Positions 40,169 through 48,783 of a stretch of DNA of 64,000 nt are shown here, in pieces. The translations under genes and the position numbers were made by a program. Every line of letters starts with the position of its first letter. Position 1 is the first letter of the stretch. The notes beneath the pieces were generated by a model. It had not been told where the DNA came from. It saw nothing but the letters and a program-made list of their open reading frames with translations, and did no database searches. The stretch comes from G963678445 sp963678445 (GTDB taxonomy: Bacteria > Hydrogenedentota > Hydrogenedentia > Hydrogenedentales > G963678445), in the NCBI GenBank assembly GCA_963678445.1, contig OY782877.1, positions 2,852,001-2,916,000 on the forward strand. The letters run 5' to 3'.

Positions 40169-41266
40169 ATGAATTTTTTTGGAATAGCTTCTTGGTATCG
40201 GGAACGATATGTTTTGGGTTGCCGTTATTACGTTCTGCTGTTAATTATTGCAGGAAGCTGTTTGTTTTTATTCTGCTGTACACCGCAGGATAAAGCAGCA
40301 CCTCCGTCGATTCCTCAGCAGAATATTGGCTTGTTGAAAGAGCAGTATCCGTACAAGGTTTTATTGGTGCATAGTTATCACAAGGGGTATCCCTGGGTCG
40401 ATGCAATTACGCGTGGGGTGCGTATGGCGCTTTCGGGGGAGGATGTGGGGCTGGAAGTTTTCTATATGGACACTAAACGGCACACGGATGAGCTGTGGAA
40501 GGAGCAGGCAGGGGAGATGGCTGCGGCGATTGTACGGGAATGGGCGCCGACGGTGGTGATCGCGGTGGATGATAATGCGCAGTCGTACTTTGTCTCAAAG
40601 TTTATAAATCAGGAGGTTCCGCAGTTTGTTTTTTGTGGCGTGAATGAAAGGACTGAACGGTATGGGTATCCAAGGGAGAATGTAACGGGAATTCTTGAAC
40701 GTCCTCACTATGGCGCGACCGTGGAGTTATTGCGCAAACTTGTGCCTGATGCGAAACGAATTGCCTTTGTCTCTGATGATTCCCCTACTTCTGCTGGGGC
40801 GTTGCTGTATATCCGGGAGAAAGCGGGGGCTGAAGGGGTGGTGCTGGTAGAACAGCCGGAAACGTTTGCGGAATGGAAGGAGGCGATTACGCATGCGCAG
40901 GAGGTGGCGGATGCAATTGCAATTTATATGTATCACACGGTGCAACCGCATCGGGGGGGGCAGAGCATGGAGGCTAAGGAGGTGATGCGTTGGACGGTGT
41001 CTAATAGCGAGATTCCTGTGCTGGGCTTTTTTACCTTTGCTGTAGACGACGGAGCGTTGTGTGGCTTTGTGGAATCGGGCGTCGAACAGGGACGCCTGGC
41101 CGGTAAGATCGCACGGGATATGCTGGCGGGAAAGAAGGCGTCTCAGATTCCGATTGTGCAGGCGCTTGAGGGACAGTCCATGCTGAATCTGGAAAGTGCG
41201 CGACGCCTTAATATAACGGTGGATAAGGGTGTGCTCGATAGTATCGATATTGTAAAAGGGGAGTGA
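40169..41266 (+). CDS. ABC substrate-binding-like lipoprotein (PF04392 type)
   Basis: 365 residues. A hydrophobic N-terminus (YYVLLLIIAGSCLFLFCC) ends in a probable lipobox Cys. Then YKVLLVHSYHKGYPWVDAITRGVRMAL (characteristic of this family in signalling loci), VFYMDTKRHTDE, TVVIAVDDNAQSYFV, PQFVFCGVNE, VTGILERPHYGATVELLRKLVPDAKRIAFVSDDSPT and IPVLGFFTFAVDDGALCGFVESG. The fold is a two-lobe periplasmic binding protein. No ABC permease or ATPase is present, and it sits three bases before a CHASE-domain kinase, so its likely job is to present a ligand to that sensor, not to transport it (inference). Confidence 0.85.
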   Translation: MNFFGIASWYRERYVLGCRYYVLLLIIAGSCLFLFCCTPQDKAAPPSIPQQNIGLLKEQYPYKVLLVHSYHKGYPWVDAITRGVRMALSGEDVGLEVFYMDTKRHTDELWKEQAGEMAAAIVREWAPTVVIAVDDNAQSYFVSKFINQEVPQFVFCGVNERTERYGYPRENVTGILERPHYGATVELLRKLVPDAKRIAFVSDDSPTSAGALLYIREKAGAEGVVLVEQPETFAEWKEAITHAQEVADAIAIYMYHTVQPHRGGQSMEAKEVMRWTVSNSEIPVLGFFTFAVDDGALCGFVESGVEQGRLAGKIARDMLAGKKASQIPIVQALEGQSMLNLESARRLNITVDKGVLDSIDIVKGE

Positions 41267-41268
41267 CT

Positions 41269-44200
41269 ATGCTATCAAAAGAAATGCATGCAGCGCAGTA
41301 TCGCCGTCATCTTTTTCTGTTCTTAGGGCTTTTTAGCCTTGGGATGCTCTTTTCAGTGACGGTGAGTTGGCGGCTGTATGTGGCGAATGATGCGAACAGA
41401 CAGGCAAGGTTTTCTCATAGCGCTGAAGTGCAGATGCAAATGCTTTCGAATACGATTGAAGAGCATGAGTTTGTTGTAGAGGCCTTGCGCGATCTGTTCA
41501 GTGCTTCGCCGGATGTGAGCCGGGATAAGTTTTATGAGTATACCAAGGTGTATCTGGAGCGTTCAGCGGATATTGTCATGTTGGTATGGGCACCCAGAAT
41601 CCTTGATGAGGAGCGTGCATCCTTTGAGATGCATGCGCGGGAAGATGGCTTGGAAAGTTTCCAGATTTCGGATAGTCTTCAGGATTTTTCCCGCACGCGT
41701 GCGCCAAAGCGTAGCGAGTATTATCCTGCTTACTATGTAGAACCTTACAACGGTAATGAAATGCGTTTGGGTATGGATCTTTCTGTCGATCCTGTACTTC
41801 GAACCGCCATGCAACAGGCGCAGGATGGGAATTGCGCCATCATTCCTCCGCCTGAAACGGATTGGAACCATGCCTATCCGATGACCCGTTTCTCTATTCT
41901 CTTTCCGGTTTATAAGCAGGAGAGTGTTTCGTATACGAAGTTAGGAAGGGAGCAGGGCTTACTGGGGTATATCTATGCAGTCTTTGATTTGCAGCCTATG
42001 GCGGAAGCCGCCTTGGAAAGCACTCGGGCAGATTGCATTGCAACGCAGATTATGGACATAACACCGGGGGAAGTGCCTAAGCTACTTTTTGTCAACGGCT
42101 ATGGCCTTGAGTATGGTACGGTGCGCTCGCAGCATTTTTTGCCCTATTTTTCCGGTCTGCTTTCTAAAGAGAAGCATCTCAATATTGCAGGGCGCTTGTG
42201 GGCGCTTCAGTCTTGGCCAACCCCACCGTTTTGGCGAATGTATCGTAGTTGGACCAGTGTATGGGCGCTTGTTATCGGAATTCTTCTTACCTGTTTAATA
42301 GGAGGCTGGCTTTTTTCCTTTGCCCATCGGAACGCGCAGATTTCGGGCTTGGTAGAGCAACGAACTTCGCAGTTGCTGGAGAGTGAAAAGCGTTTTTCTA
42401 CGATTCTCGATGCTGTACAGACCGGGGTTGTTATTGTGGATCAGCAAAGTAAGGTTATCGAGTATGCAAATCCCACGACGTTGAAAATGGCGGGAGTGGA
42501 GCAAGAAGACATTTTTAAAAAACCGTACGACCAGTTTTTTGTCGCAGATCGACCGGATGAAACATTGGAAGAGGGAGAGACGGTTCTAGCGAAAAGTGAG
42601 GATGATAGTGATAATCGCTTTTTCCTGCTGCGCCCGGATGGAGATACGGTGACAATTTTAAAAACGACGGTGCCGATCACGTTGGAGGATAGGGTATGTA
42701 ATCTGGAGACCTTTGTTGACATTACGGCCCAGAAAAAGAATGAGAGCCATATAAAGCATCTGAATGCGGTTTTGAGGGCGATACGAACAACGAACCAGCG
42801 TATTGCCAAGGAAATGGATTCAAAACGTTTGTTACAGACGATTTGTGATGCGCTTACCGGTACAGGTGCCTATGCGTATGCCTGGATCGGGTTGCGGGAT
42901 GAAGATAAGGATGAGGTAAAGATTGCAGGTATTTCCGGGGTGCCCAATGGTTTCGTGCCGCTTATTGCACAGATTTCGCTCAAGGACACCGCTTGCTGTG
43001 CTGCTGAGGCCTTAATCTTTAGTGATGTTATTGTAGTGGAAGATCCGCATGAGGAATGCGGAGAATGTGCATTGAGCAAGCTTTGTCCGGGGCATGCAGC
43101 CTTCGCGGTTCGGCTGGCTTACAATGATACGGTCTACGGGATTGTTGCCGTTTCTGTGCCGTATATGTATGCGCGCGATATTGAGGAGCAGGGCCTTTTT
43201 GAAGAGGTAGCGCGCGACATCGCCCATGCGTTACACCGTTTGGCCCTGGAGGAGCATCGTGTGCAGGTTGAAAACGATCTTCTTCGTATTCGTTCTGCCC
43301 TGGATGCAGCTGCGGACGCTATCCTGGTGACTGATCTGGACCGCAATGTGGTTTATACCAATTTGTCGGCGCAAAAACTCTTTGGTTTGAGTATCTTTGA
43401 TATCAATAAGAATGGGATCGACATCCTGTATGAAAATGTGAGCATGGCGCAGGAGGTGGCCCAGGGAGTGGCAGAATCGGGTCTGTGGAAAGGAGAAGTG
43501 ACTGTGCGGACAAAGGGAGGGGAGATTCTGCCTACGACACACAGTTGCACGCCGGTCTTGTTGGATAATTCTGAAATTGCGGGTTTGCTATTGGTCTTTA
43601 AGGATATTAGCGATCAGCGATTGTTAGAGGCGCAGCTGCGTCAGGCCCAAAAGTTGGAAGCTGTGGGACAGCTGGCGGCGGGGATTGCACACGAAATCAA
43701 CACGCCTTCGCAGTATGTAGGGGATAATATCCAGTTTTTGAAAGAAGCGTTTCGTGATTTATTGAGCATACAAGAACAGTATCATAAGTTGCGTATTGCC
43801 GCTGGAGAGGGACCCGTAGGGGAAGTCTTCCTGGATGAATTGGATAGTTTGCATAATGAGTTGGATGTCGATTATTTGGTGACGGAGATTCCCTCTGCGA
43901 TTGAGCAGTCTCAGGATGGGGTAAATCGAATTTCCGAAATTGTTCGGGCAATGAAAGAATTCTCACATCCGGGAGCAGAGGAAAAGACGCCGATCGATAT
44001 TAACCATGCTATTTCAAACACGATTACGGTGGCGCGTAATGAGTGGAAGTATGTGGCGGAGATGAAAACGGATTTTGATAGCACGCTGCCCCCGGTTCCT
44101 TGTCTTCCGGGAGAATTTAATCAGGTTATTTTGAACCTTATTGTGAATGCTGCGCAGGCCATCGAGGAAGATATTGAAAGGCTTGGCGAGGAAAAGGGGA

Positions 44201-44511
44201 CGATTGAGGTGAAAACTTCGCAGCAGGGCGCTTGGGCGGAAATAGAAATTACAGATACGGGGCCAGGGATGACAGCAGAGGTGCGGGAGCATCTTTTCGA
44301 TCCGTTCTTTACGACGAAGGAGGTGGGCAAGGGAACGGGGCAAGGCTTGACTATTGCGCATAACGTAATTGTCGACAAGCACGGAGGAAGCCTGGATGTG
44401 CAATCGGCACCAGGGGAGGGCGCTACATTCGTAATTCGTCTTCCTCTAGAAGAGCATGCTAACTCGGCTCCGCCCCTTGTCGATCCGGAGGCTAGCGAAG
44501 CGTATGTGTGA
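41269..44511 (+). CDS. Membrane histidine kinase: CHASE-PAS-GAF-PAS-HisKA-HATPase
   Basis: 1080 residues from an ATG with GGGGAG upstream. Helix 1 at about 14-35, a CHASE-like periplasmic domain up to about 320 (DIVMLVWAPRILDEERASFE; FPVYKQESV; GYIYAVFDLQPM) and helix 2 at about 325-345 (VWALVIGILLTCLIGGWLFSF). Inside: PAS (about 370-485, ILDAVQTGVVIVDQQSKVIEYAN), GAF (about 520-650) with a cysteine patch (CGECALSKLCPGH), PAS (about 670-785), then AAGIAHEINTPSQYVGDN (His808), NLIVNAAQAI, DTGPGMTAE and FFTTKEVGKGTGQGLTI. The CHASE domain probably reads the lipoprotein encoded just upstream. Its end overlaps the TusA-like gene. Confidence 0.92.
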   Translation: MLSKEMHAAQYRRHLFLFLGLFSLGMLFSVTVSWRLYVANDANRQARFSHSAEVQMQMLSNTIEEHEFVVEALRDLFSASPDVSRDKFYEYTKVYLERSADIVMLVWAPRILDEERASFEMHAREDGLESFQISDSLQDFSRTRAPKRSEYYPAYYVEPYNGNEMRLGMDLSVDPVLRTAMQQAQDGNCAIIPPPETDWNHAYPMTRFSILFPVYKQESVSYTKLGREQGLLGYIYAVFDLQPMAEAALESTRADCIATQIMDITPGEVPKLLFVNGYGLEYGTVRSQHFLPYFSGLLSKEKHLNIAGRLWALQSWPTPPFWRMYRSWTSVWALVIGILLTCLIGGWLFSFAHRNAQISGLVEQRTSQLLESEKRFSTILDAVQTGVVIVDQQSKVIEYANPTTLKMAGVEQEDIFKKPYDQFFVADRPDETLEEGETVLAKSEDDSDNRFFLLRPDGDTVTILKTTVPITLEDRVCNLETFVDITAQKKNESHIKHLNAVLRAIRTTNQRIAKEMDSKRLLQTICDALTGTGAYAYAWIGLRDEDKDEVKIAGISGVPNGFVPLIAQISLKDTACCAAEALIFSDVIVVEDPHEECGECALSKLCPGHAAFAVRLAYNDTVYGIVAVSVPYMYARDIEEQGLFEEVARDIAHALHRLALEEHRVQVENDLLRIRSALDAAADAILVTDLDRNVVYTNLSAQKLFGLSIFDINKNGIDILYENVSMAQEVAQGVAESGLWKGEVTVRTKGGEILPTTHSCTPVLLDNSEIAGLLLVFKDISDQRLLEAQLRQAQKLEAVGQLAAGIAHEINTPSQYVGDNIQFLKEAFRDLLSIQEQYHKLRIAAGEGPVGEVFLDELDSLHNELDVDYLVTEIPSAIEQSQDGVNRISEIVRAMKEFSHPGAEEKTPIDINHAISNTITVARNEWKYVAEMKTDFDSTLPPVPCLPGEFNQVILNLIVNAAQAIEEDIERLGEEKGTIEVKTSQQGAWAEIEITDTGPGMTAEVREHLFDPFFTTKEVGKGTGQGLTIAHNVIVDKHGGSLDVQSAPGEGATFVIRLPLEEHANSAPPLVDPEASEAYV

Positions 44512-44728
44512 GGAAGCGATGGACTTAATAGGCCGCGTATGTCCCTATCCGGTGGTGGAGGTGGTTGATGCGGTGGATCATATGCGTGTAGGGGAGACAC
44601 GCCTGTTTTTAGTGGATGACCCGCTAGCGGTGAAATCCATTCCGGAGGAACTGGAGGAGTATGAGGATATTAAGCTTGAGATTGTGAAAGAGGAAGGGGT
44701 GTGGCTGATTAAGGTGACTCGCGGGTGA
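44504..44728 (+). CDS. TusA/TsuB-like sulfur carrier protein
   Basis: About 74 residues (57 bases longer if an upstream start is used). MDLIGRVCPYPVVEVVDAV is the TusA-family signature with the sulfur-accepting Cys in C-P-x-P. The rest (TRLFLVDDPLAVKSIPEEL, IVKEEGVWLIKV) fits the two-layer fold. TusA-like proteins carry persulfide sulfur; the YeeD/TsuB branch works with YeeE/TsuA in thiosulfate uptake. The next two genes are YeeE/YedE-type, so this is the carrier partner of that transporter. It starts inside the 3' end of the kinase gene, at ATG 44504 or 44519. Confidence 0.88.
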   Translation: MCEEAMDLIGRVCPYPVVEVVDAVDHMRVGETRLFLVDDPLAVKSIPEELEEYEDIKLEIVKEEGVWLIKVTRG

Positions 44729-44747
44729 GCTTTCGAAAGGGATGTTT

Positions 44748-45167
44748 ATGAAAAGGATGCACGTATCTATGCTGTGGGCAGCAGGATTTGCCGGGTTGAA
44801 TGTGCTGATGTATTTTTCAATACAGCGCTTTTGGATTGGCGGAAGCAGTTTTTTGCCCATGGTGGGAAAATTGGGGCCGGGCAACGCATTTCTATTCGCT
44901 TTTATCGTCAATATGGGCGTCATTATGGGGGCCTTTCTTAGTGCAATCAGCCATGGTGAATTTAAGTTGCGTCTGCCTTCGGGAAAGAGATGGATACGTT
45001 CTATTATTGGGGGAATTCTGATCGGGGTCGGGGTAACGTTAGCGCCGGGCACATGCACTACAGCCTTTGTGACCGGCATGCCCATGCTGTCGGTTGCCTC
45101 TTTCCTTTCTGCCGCCGGTATCTTCATAGGCGGTTTTATCGTATATAGACTCGCTGTGGGCCGTTAG
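44748..45167 (+). CDS. YeeE/YedE-family sulfur transporter, half 1
   Basis: 139 residues with four hydrophobic segments. IGVGVTLAPGTCTTAFVTGMPMLSVASF matches the family G-x-x-L-A-x-G-C-T-x-x-x-x-x-G-x-x-x-L-S-x-x-S block, with the pore Cys retained. The full-length protein TsuA (YeeE) has two such repeats in one chain; here they are on two adjacent genes. It probably forms a heteromeric thiosulfate or related sulfur-compound channel in the inner membrane with the product of 45177-45725. ATG at 44748 has AAAGGG upstream. Confidence 0.85.
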   Translation: MKRMHVSMLWAAGFAGLNVLMYFSIQRFWIGGSSFLPMVGKLGPGNAFLFAFIVNMGVIMGAFLSAISHGEFKLRLPSGKRWIRSIIGGILIGVGVTLAPGTCTTAFVTGMPMLSVASFLSAAGIFIGGFIVYRLAVGR

Positions 45168-45176
45168 GAGGAATGG

Positions 45177-45725
45177 ATGATGTCTTTCGCTCTGTTATGC
45201 ACAATCGGCTTTATTTTTGGTATCGGCTTTGGCTTTTGTGTGCAACGTGCCGGCTTGTGTTTTGCCCATGGTTTGGGCGAAGTGTATATGGGGAAGGGGA
45301 AACGGATTCTACGATTATTTTTTGTTATTTTTCTGATTACAACATCTGGTTTTTTTGTTTCTTCCCTTTTTTCTCCCCAATTAGGTCTGAAGCCTATAGG
45401 TGAAATACGAGGCTACGGTTTTTTTAATCTACTTTCAGGCATGTTCTTCGGTGCGGGGATTCTGCTGAATGGGGGTTGCATATTAGGTACATTGCGACAA
45501 ATTGGAGAGGGTAATATGAATTTTTTGCTGGTTCTTATTGCCTTCATCCCAGGCATGGCATTGATAGTTTATGGGGTAAATCCGTGGTTAACGCCACAGT
45601 ATCACCCGGAAAAGTTACTGCTTCATGATCTGTTGGGGATTTCTCCGGTGTGGCTGGTGTTACTCCTGCTGCTTGCTGCAGCGGGGGGGCTGTATAGCGT
45701 AATGCACGTAAAGAAAAAGGATTAG
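45177..45725 (+). CDS. YeeE/YedE-family sulfur transporter, half 2
   Basis: 182 residues, about five helices. GIGFGFCVQRAGLCFAHGL near 14-32 matches the family G-x-x-L-Q-R-S-R/G-F/L-C-F motif, and GAGILLNGGCILGTLRQIGEGN near 97-118 matches G-x-G-x-x-x-x-G-G-C-x-x-G-T-L-x-R/Q-x-G-E-G. Both cysteines line the transport path in TsuA. It begins 10 bases after half 1 behind AGGAGG. Substrate is presumed thiosulfate, by analogy. Confidence 0.88.
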   Translation: MMSFALLCTIGFIFGIGFGFCVQRAGLCFAHGLGEVYMGKGKRILRLFFVIFLITTSGFFVSSLFSPQLGLKPIGEIRGYGFFNLLSGMFFGAGILLNGGCILGTLRQIGEGNMNFLLVLIAFIPGMALIVYGVNPWLTPQYHPEKLLLHDLLGISPVWLVLLLLLAAAGGLYSVMHVKKKD

Positions 45726-45798
45726 GTAGGCGAGGAATGCGGCGCACAACATCTAAGGACGCTATGGCGAGTTTTCCTGAGGATGTTGAGAAGGAGTG

Positions 45799-47553
45799 AT
45801 GATGCAACACGAAGTGGGAATACATGCGCGTAATGTATTGGAAAAGCGAAACGCTGCTTTTCGTGTGCTGTACAACACCGTTTTCGAGGTTGAAGGGGTT
45901 TCAGAACAAGAGGTGTTTCGCATTTTGTGTCGTAATCTACGAAAGTTGGCTCAGGCACAGTGGGCCGGGTTGGCATCCTATCGTCCAGGAGCGCAACAAC
46001 TTGATTTGCGTGCTGTGGATTGTGATTCAAGCTTTCCACCTCCTTCCTCAATGGCATTGTTGCCGGTATCGGTTCCCATCGAGACAGACATGGTCGAAGT
46101 ATATCGTTATAAGCAGGTGCGTGCCTGTTCGCCGAATAACATTTGTCTCACCAATATTTTTCGTGAAATACAGCCGTCGCCTTTTCCGTCACATGTTTCA
46201 GGGAAACGCTATAGCCTTTCGTGTGTACGCGAACATGAGCTGGTTGCAGTGGGGGTGATTCAGCTGCAGGGGGATCAGCGGCTACGCATGAAGGATATGC
46301 TGGACACGTATTTGAACTTGGCGGGGATGATCATTCAGCGTATGAATGCGGTGAATGCGCTGCGTGAGAGCGAGGCTCGTGCGCGTGTGTTATGGGAAAA
46401 TGCGCGTGCAGGTATTGTCTTGGTGGACCCTGTCACCAAGCGTATCGAGGAACTCAATGAAATTGCAGCGCAGATTATGCGTGCGCCGCGCAAACATATT
46501 CTGGGACGGCAGTGTTACGAGTTTTTTTATAGCGACGATCCCAATAAGCGGGTATGCCCTGTGATGGATAAGGGTCGTGCGATCGAGAACATAGAACAGG
46601 ATTTGATAGATGCTTATGGAACGCGCCATACCCTTTTGAAGACGGTGACAAAGGTGAAGCTGAATGGGCGTGCGATGTTGTTGGAGACTTTTTTGGATAT
46701 CACACAACATAAGATGCTGGAAACGCAGTTGCGTCAGGCGCAAAAATTGGAGGCGATAGGACAACTTGCAGCAGGGATGGCACATGAGATTAATACGCCG
46801 ATACAGTATGTGAGTGATAACTTGCGTTTCTTGCATGATGCCTATCTGGATATCCTCAAACTACAGGATAAGTGCATCGATGTCGCGGTAGATTTGGGGA
46901 AAGGGGCGGAGGAATCGGAAGCGCTTAGTGCCATAAGGCATATCATGGATGAGTTAGAGTGGCGTGAGCTAAAGGAGGAGATTCCTGGTGCGATTGCGGA
47001 GGCCTTGAATGGCACGGGGCAGATTGCGCGTATCGTGCGTGCTATGAAAGCGTTTGCAGCGCCAGACGTAGGATTTAAGCAGGAAGTGGATTTGCAGCAG
47101 GCGATTGAAAACACCTTGACAGTGTCGCACATGGAGTGGAAGCAGGTGGCGGACGTGACGACGGATTATGCGCCAGAATTAATGTCGGTGCATTGTTGTC
47201 CCGGTGAGTTGAACCAGGTGTTATTGGGGCTTATTGTGAATGCGGCCCATGCTGTCCAGGAGGCAGTTCGTGGTTCTGAAGGAGAAAAAGGGCGCATAAT
47301 CATTGCGACGCGTCGTAAAGGCACATGGGCGGAGATCGAAATATCAGATACGGGGGTGGGTATTGCACCGGAAATCCGAGAGCGTATTTTTGAGCCGTTT
47401 TTTACGACCAAGGAAGTGGGTAAAGGAACGGGGCAGGGGCTGGCGATGGCGTATCATGTAATATGTGACAACTATGGTGGGACGATTGAGGTGGATAGTG
47501 AACCAGGTCGGGGGGCGGTCTTTACGTTGAGGTTGCCGTTGTTGAGCGAGTAG
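45799..47553 (+). CDS. Histidine kinase: GAF-like-PAS-HisKA-HATPase
   Basis: 584 residues, soluble. The N-terminal 190 residues form a GAF-like sensor (VFRILCRNLRKLAQAQWAGLASY; a cysteine-bearing stretch VRACSPNNICLTNIF; LVAVGVIQLQG). PAS at about 195-310 has GRQCYEFFYSDDPNKRVCP, repeating the cysteine pattern of the other cluster kinases. Core: AAGMAHEINTPIQYVSDN (His329), IVRAMKAFAAPD, LGLIVNAAHAVQE, DTGVGIAPE, FFTTKEVGKGTGQGLAM. A ribosome site AGGAG precedes ATGs at 45799 and 45802. It is the last kinase before the two output regulators. Confidence 0.9.
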   Translation: MMQHEVGIHARNVLEKRNAAFRVLYNTVFEVEGVSEQEVFRILCRNLRKLAQAQWAGLASYRPGAQQLDLRAVDCDSSFPPPSSMALLPVSVPIETDMVEVYRYKQVRACSPNNICLTNIFREIQPSPFPSHVSGKRYSLSCVREHELVAVGVIQLQGDQRLRMKDMLDTYLNLAGMIIQRMNAVNALRESEARARVLWENARAGIVLVDPVTKRIEELNEIAAQIMRAPRKHILGRQCYEFFYSDDPNKRVCPVMDKGRAIENIEQDLIDAYGTRHTLLKTVTKVKLNGRAMLLETFLDITQHKMLETQLRQAQKLEAIGQLAAGMAHEINTPIQYVSDNLRFLHDAYLDILKLQDKCIDVAVDLGKGAEESEALSAIRHIMDELEWRELKEEIPGAIAEALNGTGQIARIVRAMKAFAAPDVGFKQEVDLQQAIENTLTVSHMEWKQVADVTTDYAPELMSVHCCPGELNQVLLGLIVNAAHAVQEAVRGSEGEKGRIIIATRRKGTWAEIEISDTGVGIAPEIRERIFEPFFTTKEVGKGTGQGLAMAYHVICDNYGGTIEVDSEPGRGAVFTLRLPLLSE

Positions 47554-47575
47554 CATTTAAGGGGAGGTTAGAAGT

Positions 47576-48772
47576 ATGAAGCGTATTTTGTTTGTAGATG
47601 ACGAACCCAATATTCTACAAGGTTTGCGCCGGATGCTGCGTCCCATGCGTAAGGAATGGGAGATGGCCTTTGCATCCAGTGGAGAAGAGGCGTTGACCTT
47701 GATGGATACGCAGGGGTTTGACGTGATTGTCTCTGACATGCGTATGCCAGGCATGGATGGGGCTACCTTGCTGAATGAAGTGATGCGGCGGCATCCGGAA
47801 ACGGTGCGTTTCGTACTTTCTGGCCAGTCTGATAAGGAGACCATTTTCCGTTCGGTAGGTCCAACGCACCAGTTTTTGGCCAAGCCCTGTGACCCCGATG
47901 TTTTGAAGGCAACGGTGGACCGCGCCTTTTCGTTACGAGATTTACTGACGAATGAACATCTGAAAAATCTGGTTTCGCAAATGCCGTCGTTGCCAACCTT
48001 GCCGGAAACATATCGTAAATTGGTGGAGGAGTTGCAAGCGCCTGACAGCTCGATATCCAGCATTGGAAAGATTGTTGAAAGCGATGTGGGAATGACGGCA
48101 AAGTTGTTGCAATGGGTTAATTCAGCTTTTTTCGGCGTGCGTCAGCATATTTCCAGCCCAACACAAGCCGCCAGTTTGTTAGGTCTGGATACCTTGCGTG
48201 CTCTGGTTTTGATGGTGGGTGCATTTACACAATTTGAAAATCGCAGGTTTCCCAAAAATTTTTCGCTGGATATTTTTGGGCAACACAGCCTGTGTGTAGG
48301 GGCCGTGACACAACTGATATGTAAATTGGAAAAACTGCCGGAGAAAGAGGGTAGTGATGCGTTTACGGGGGGGGTGCTCCACGATTCAGGCATGCTGGTG
48401 TTTGCGGCTAATTGTCCGCGTGACTATCAGGCGTGTATTGAGGAGGCAATACATAAAAAGATTTCGATATCCGAGGCGGAAGAAGAGTGTTTTGGATGTA
48501 CGCATTCCGCAGTGGGTGCATATTTGCTTGGCTTATGGGGCTTGCCGGATCTCGTGGTGGAATCGGTAGCGTACCATCATGTGCCCAGTCAATGTGCAGT
48601 GCAAGCCTTTTCTCCTTTGACAGCGGTGCATGTGGCCAATGTTCTGGCGCATGAGATTCAAGAGATGTCACTGCCTAAACCGCAATTGGCAGAGGGGTAT
48701 CTGAAGCGAATTGGGGTATCGGAACGCCTTCCTGTCTGGCGTGACGCCTCTAAATCGCTCGAAAACGGATAG
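47576..48772 (+). CDS. Response regulator with HDOD output domain
   Basis: 398 residues. The receiver (1-120) is complete: ILFVDDEPNIL, Asp54 (VIVSDMRMPGMDG), VLSGQ and LAKPC. The HDOD domain starts near 135 (PSLPTLPETYRKLVEEL, the P-x-L-P-x-L/V-x-x entry) and continues IVESDVGMTAKLLQWVNSAFFG, AASLLGLDTLRALVLMVG, FTGGVLHDSGMLV, HSAVGAYLLGLWGLPDLVVESVAYHH. HDOD domains resemble HD hydrolases but have no clear catalysis and act through protein contact, often tied to cyclic-di-GMP or stress control. It is 22 bases after the last kinase. Confidence 0.93.
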   Translation: MKRILFVDDEPNILQGLRRMLRPMRKEWEMAFASSGEEALTLMDTQGFDVIVSDMRMPGMDGATLLNEVMRRHPETVRFVLSGQSDKETIFRSVGPTHQFLAKPCDPDVLKATVDRAFSLRDLLTNEHLKNLVSQMPSLPTLPETYRKLVEELQAPDSSISSIGKIVESDVGMTAKLLQWVNSAFFGVRQHISSPTQAASLLGLDTLRALVLMVGAFTQFENRRFPKNFSLDIFGQHSLCVGAVTQLICKLEKLPEKEGSDAFTGGVLHDSGMLVFAANCPRDYQACIEEAIHKKISISEAEEECFGCTHSAVGAYLLGLWGLPDLVVESVAYHHVPSQCAVQAFSPLTAVHVANVLAHEIQEMSLPKPQLAEGYLKRIGVSERLPVWRDASKSLENG

Positions 48773-48783
48773 GGAGACATGTG

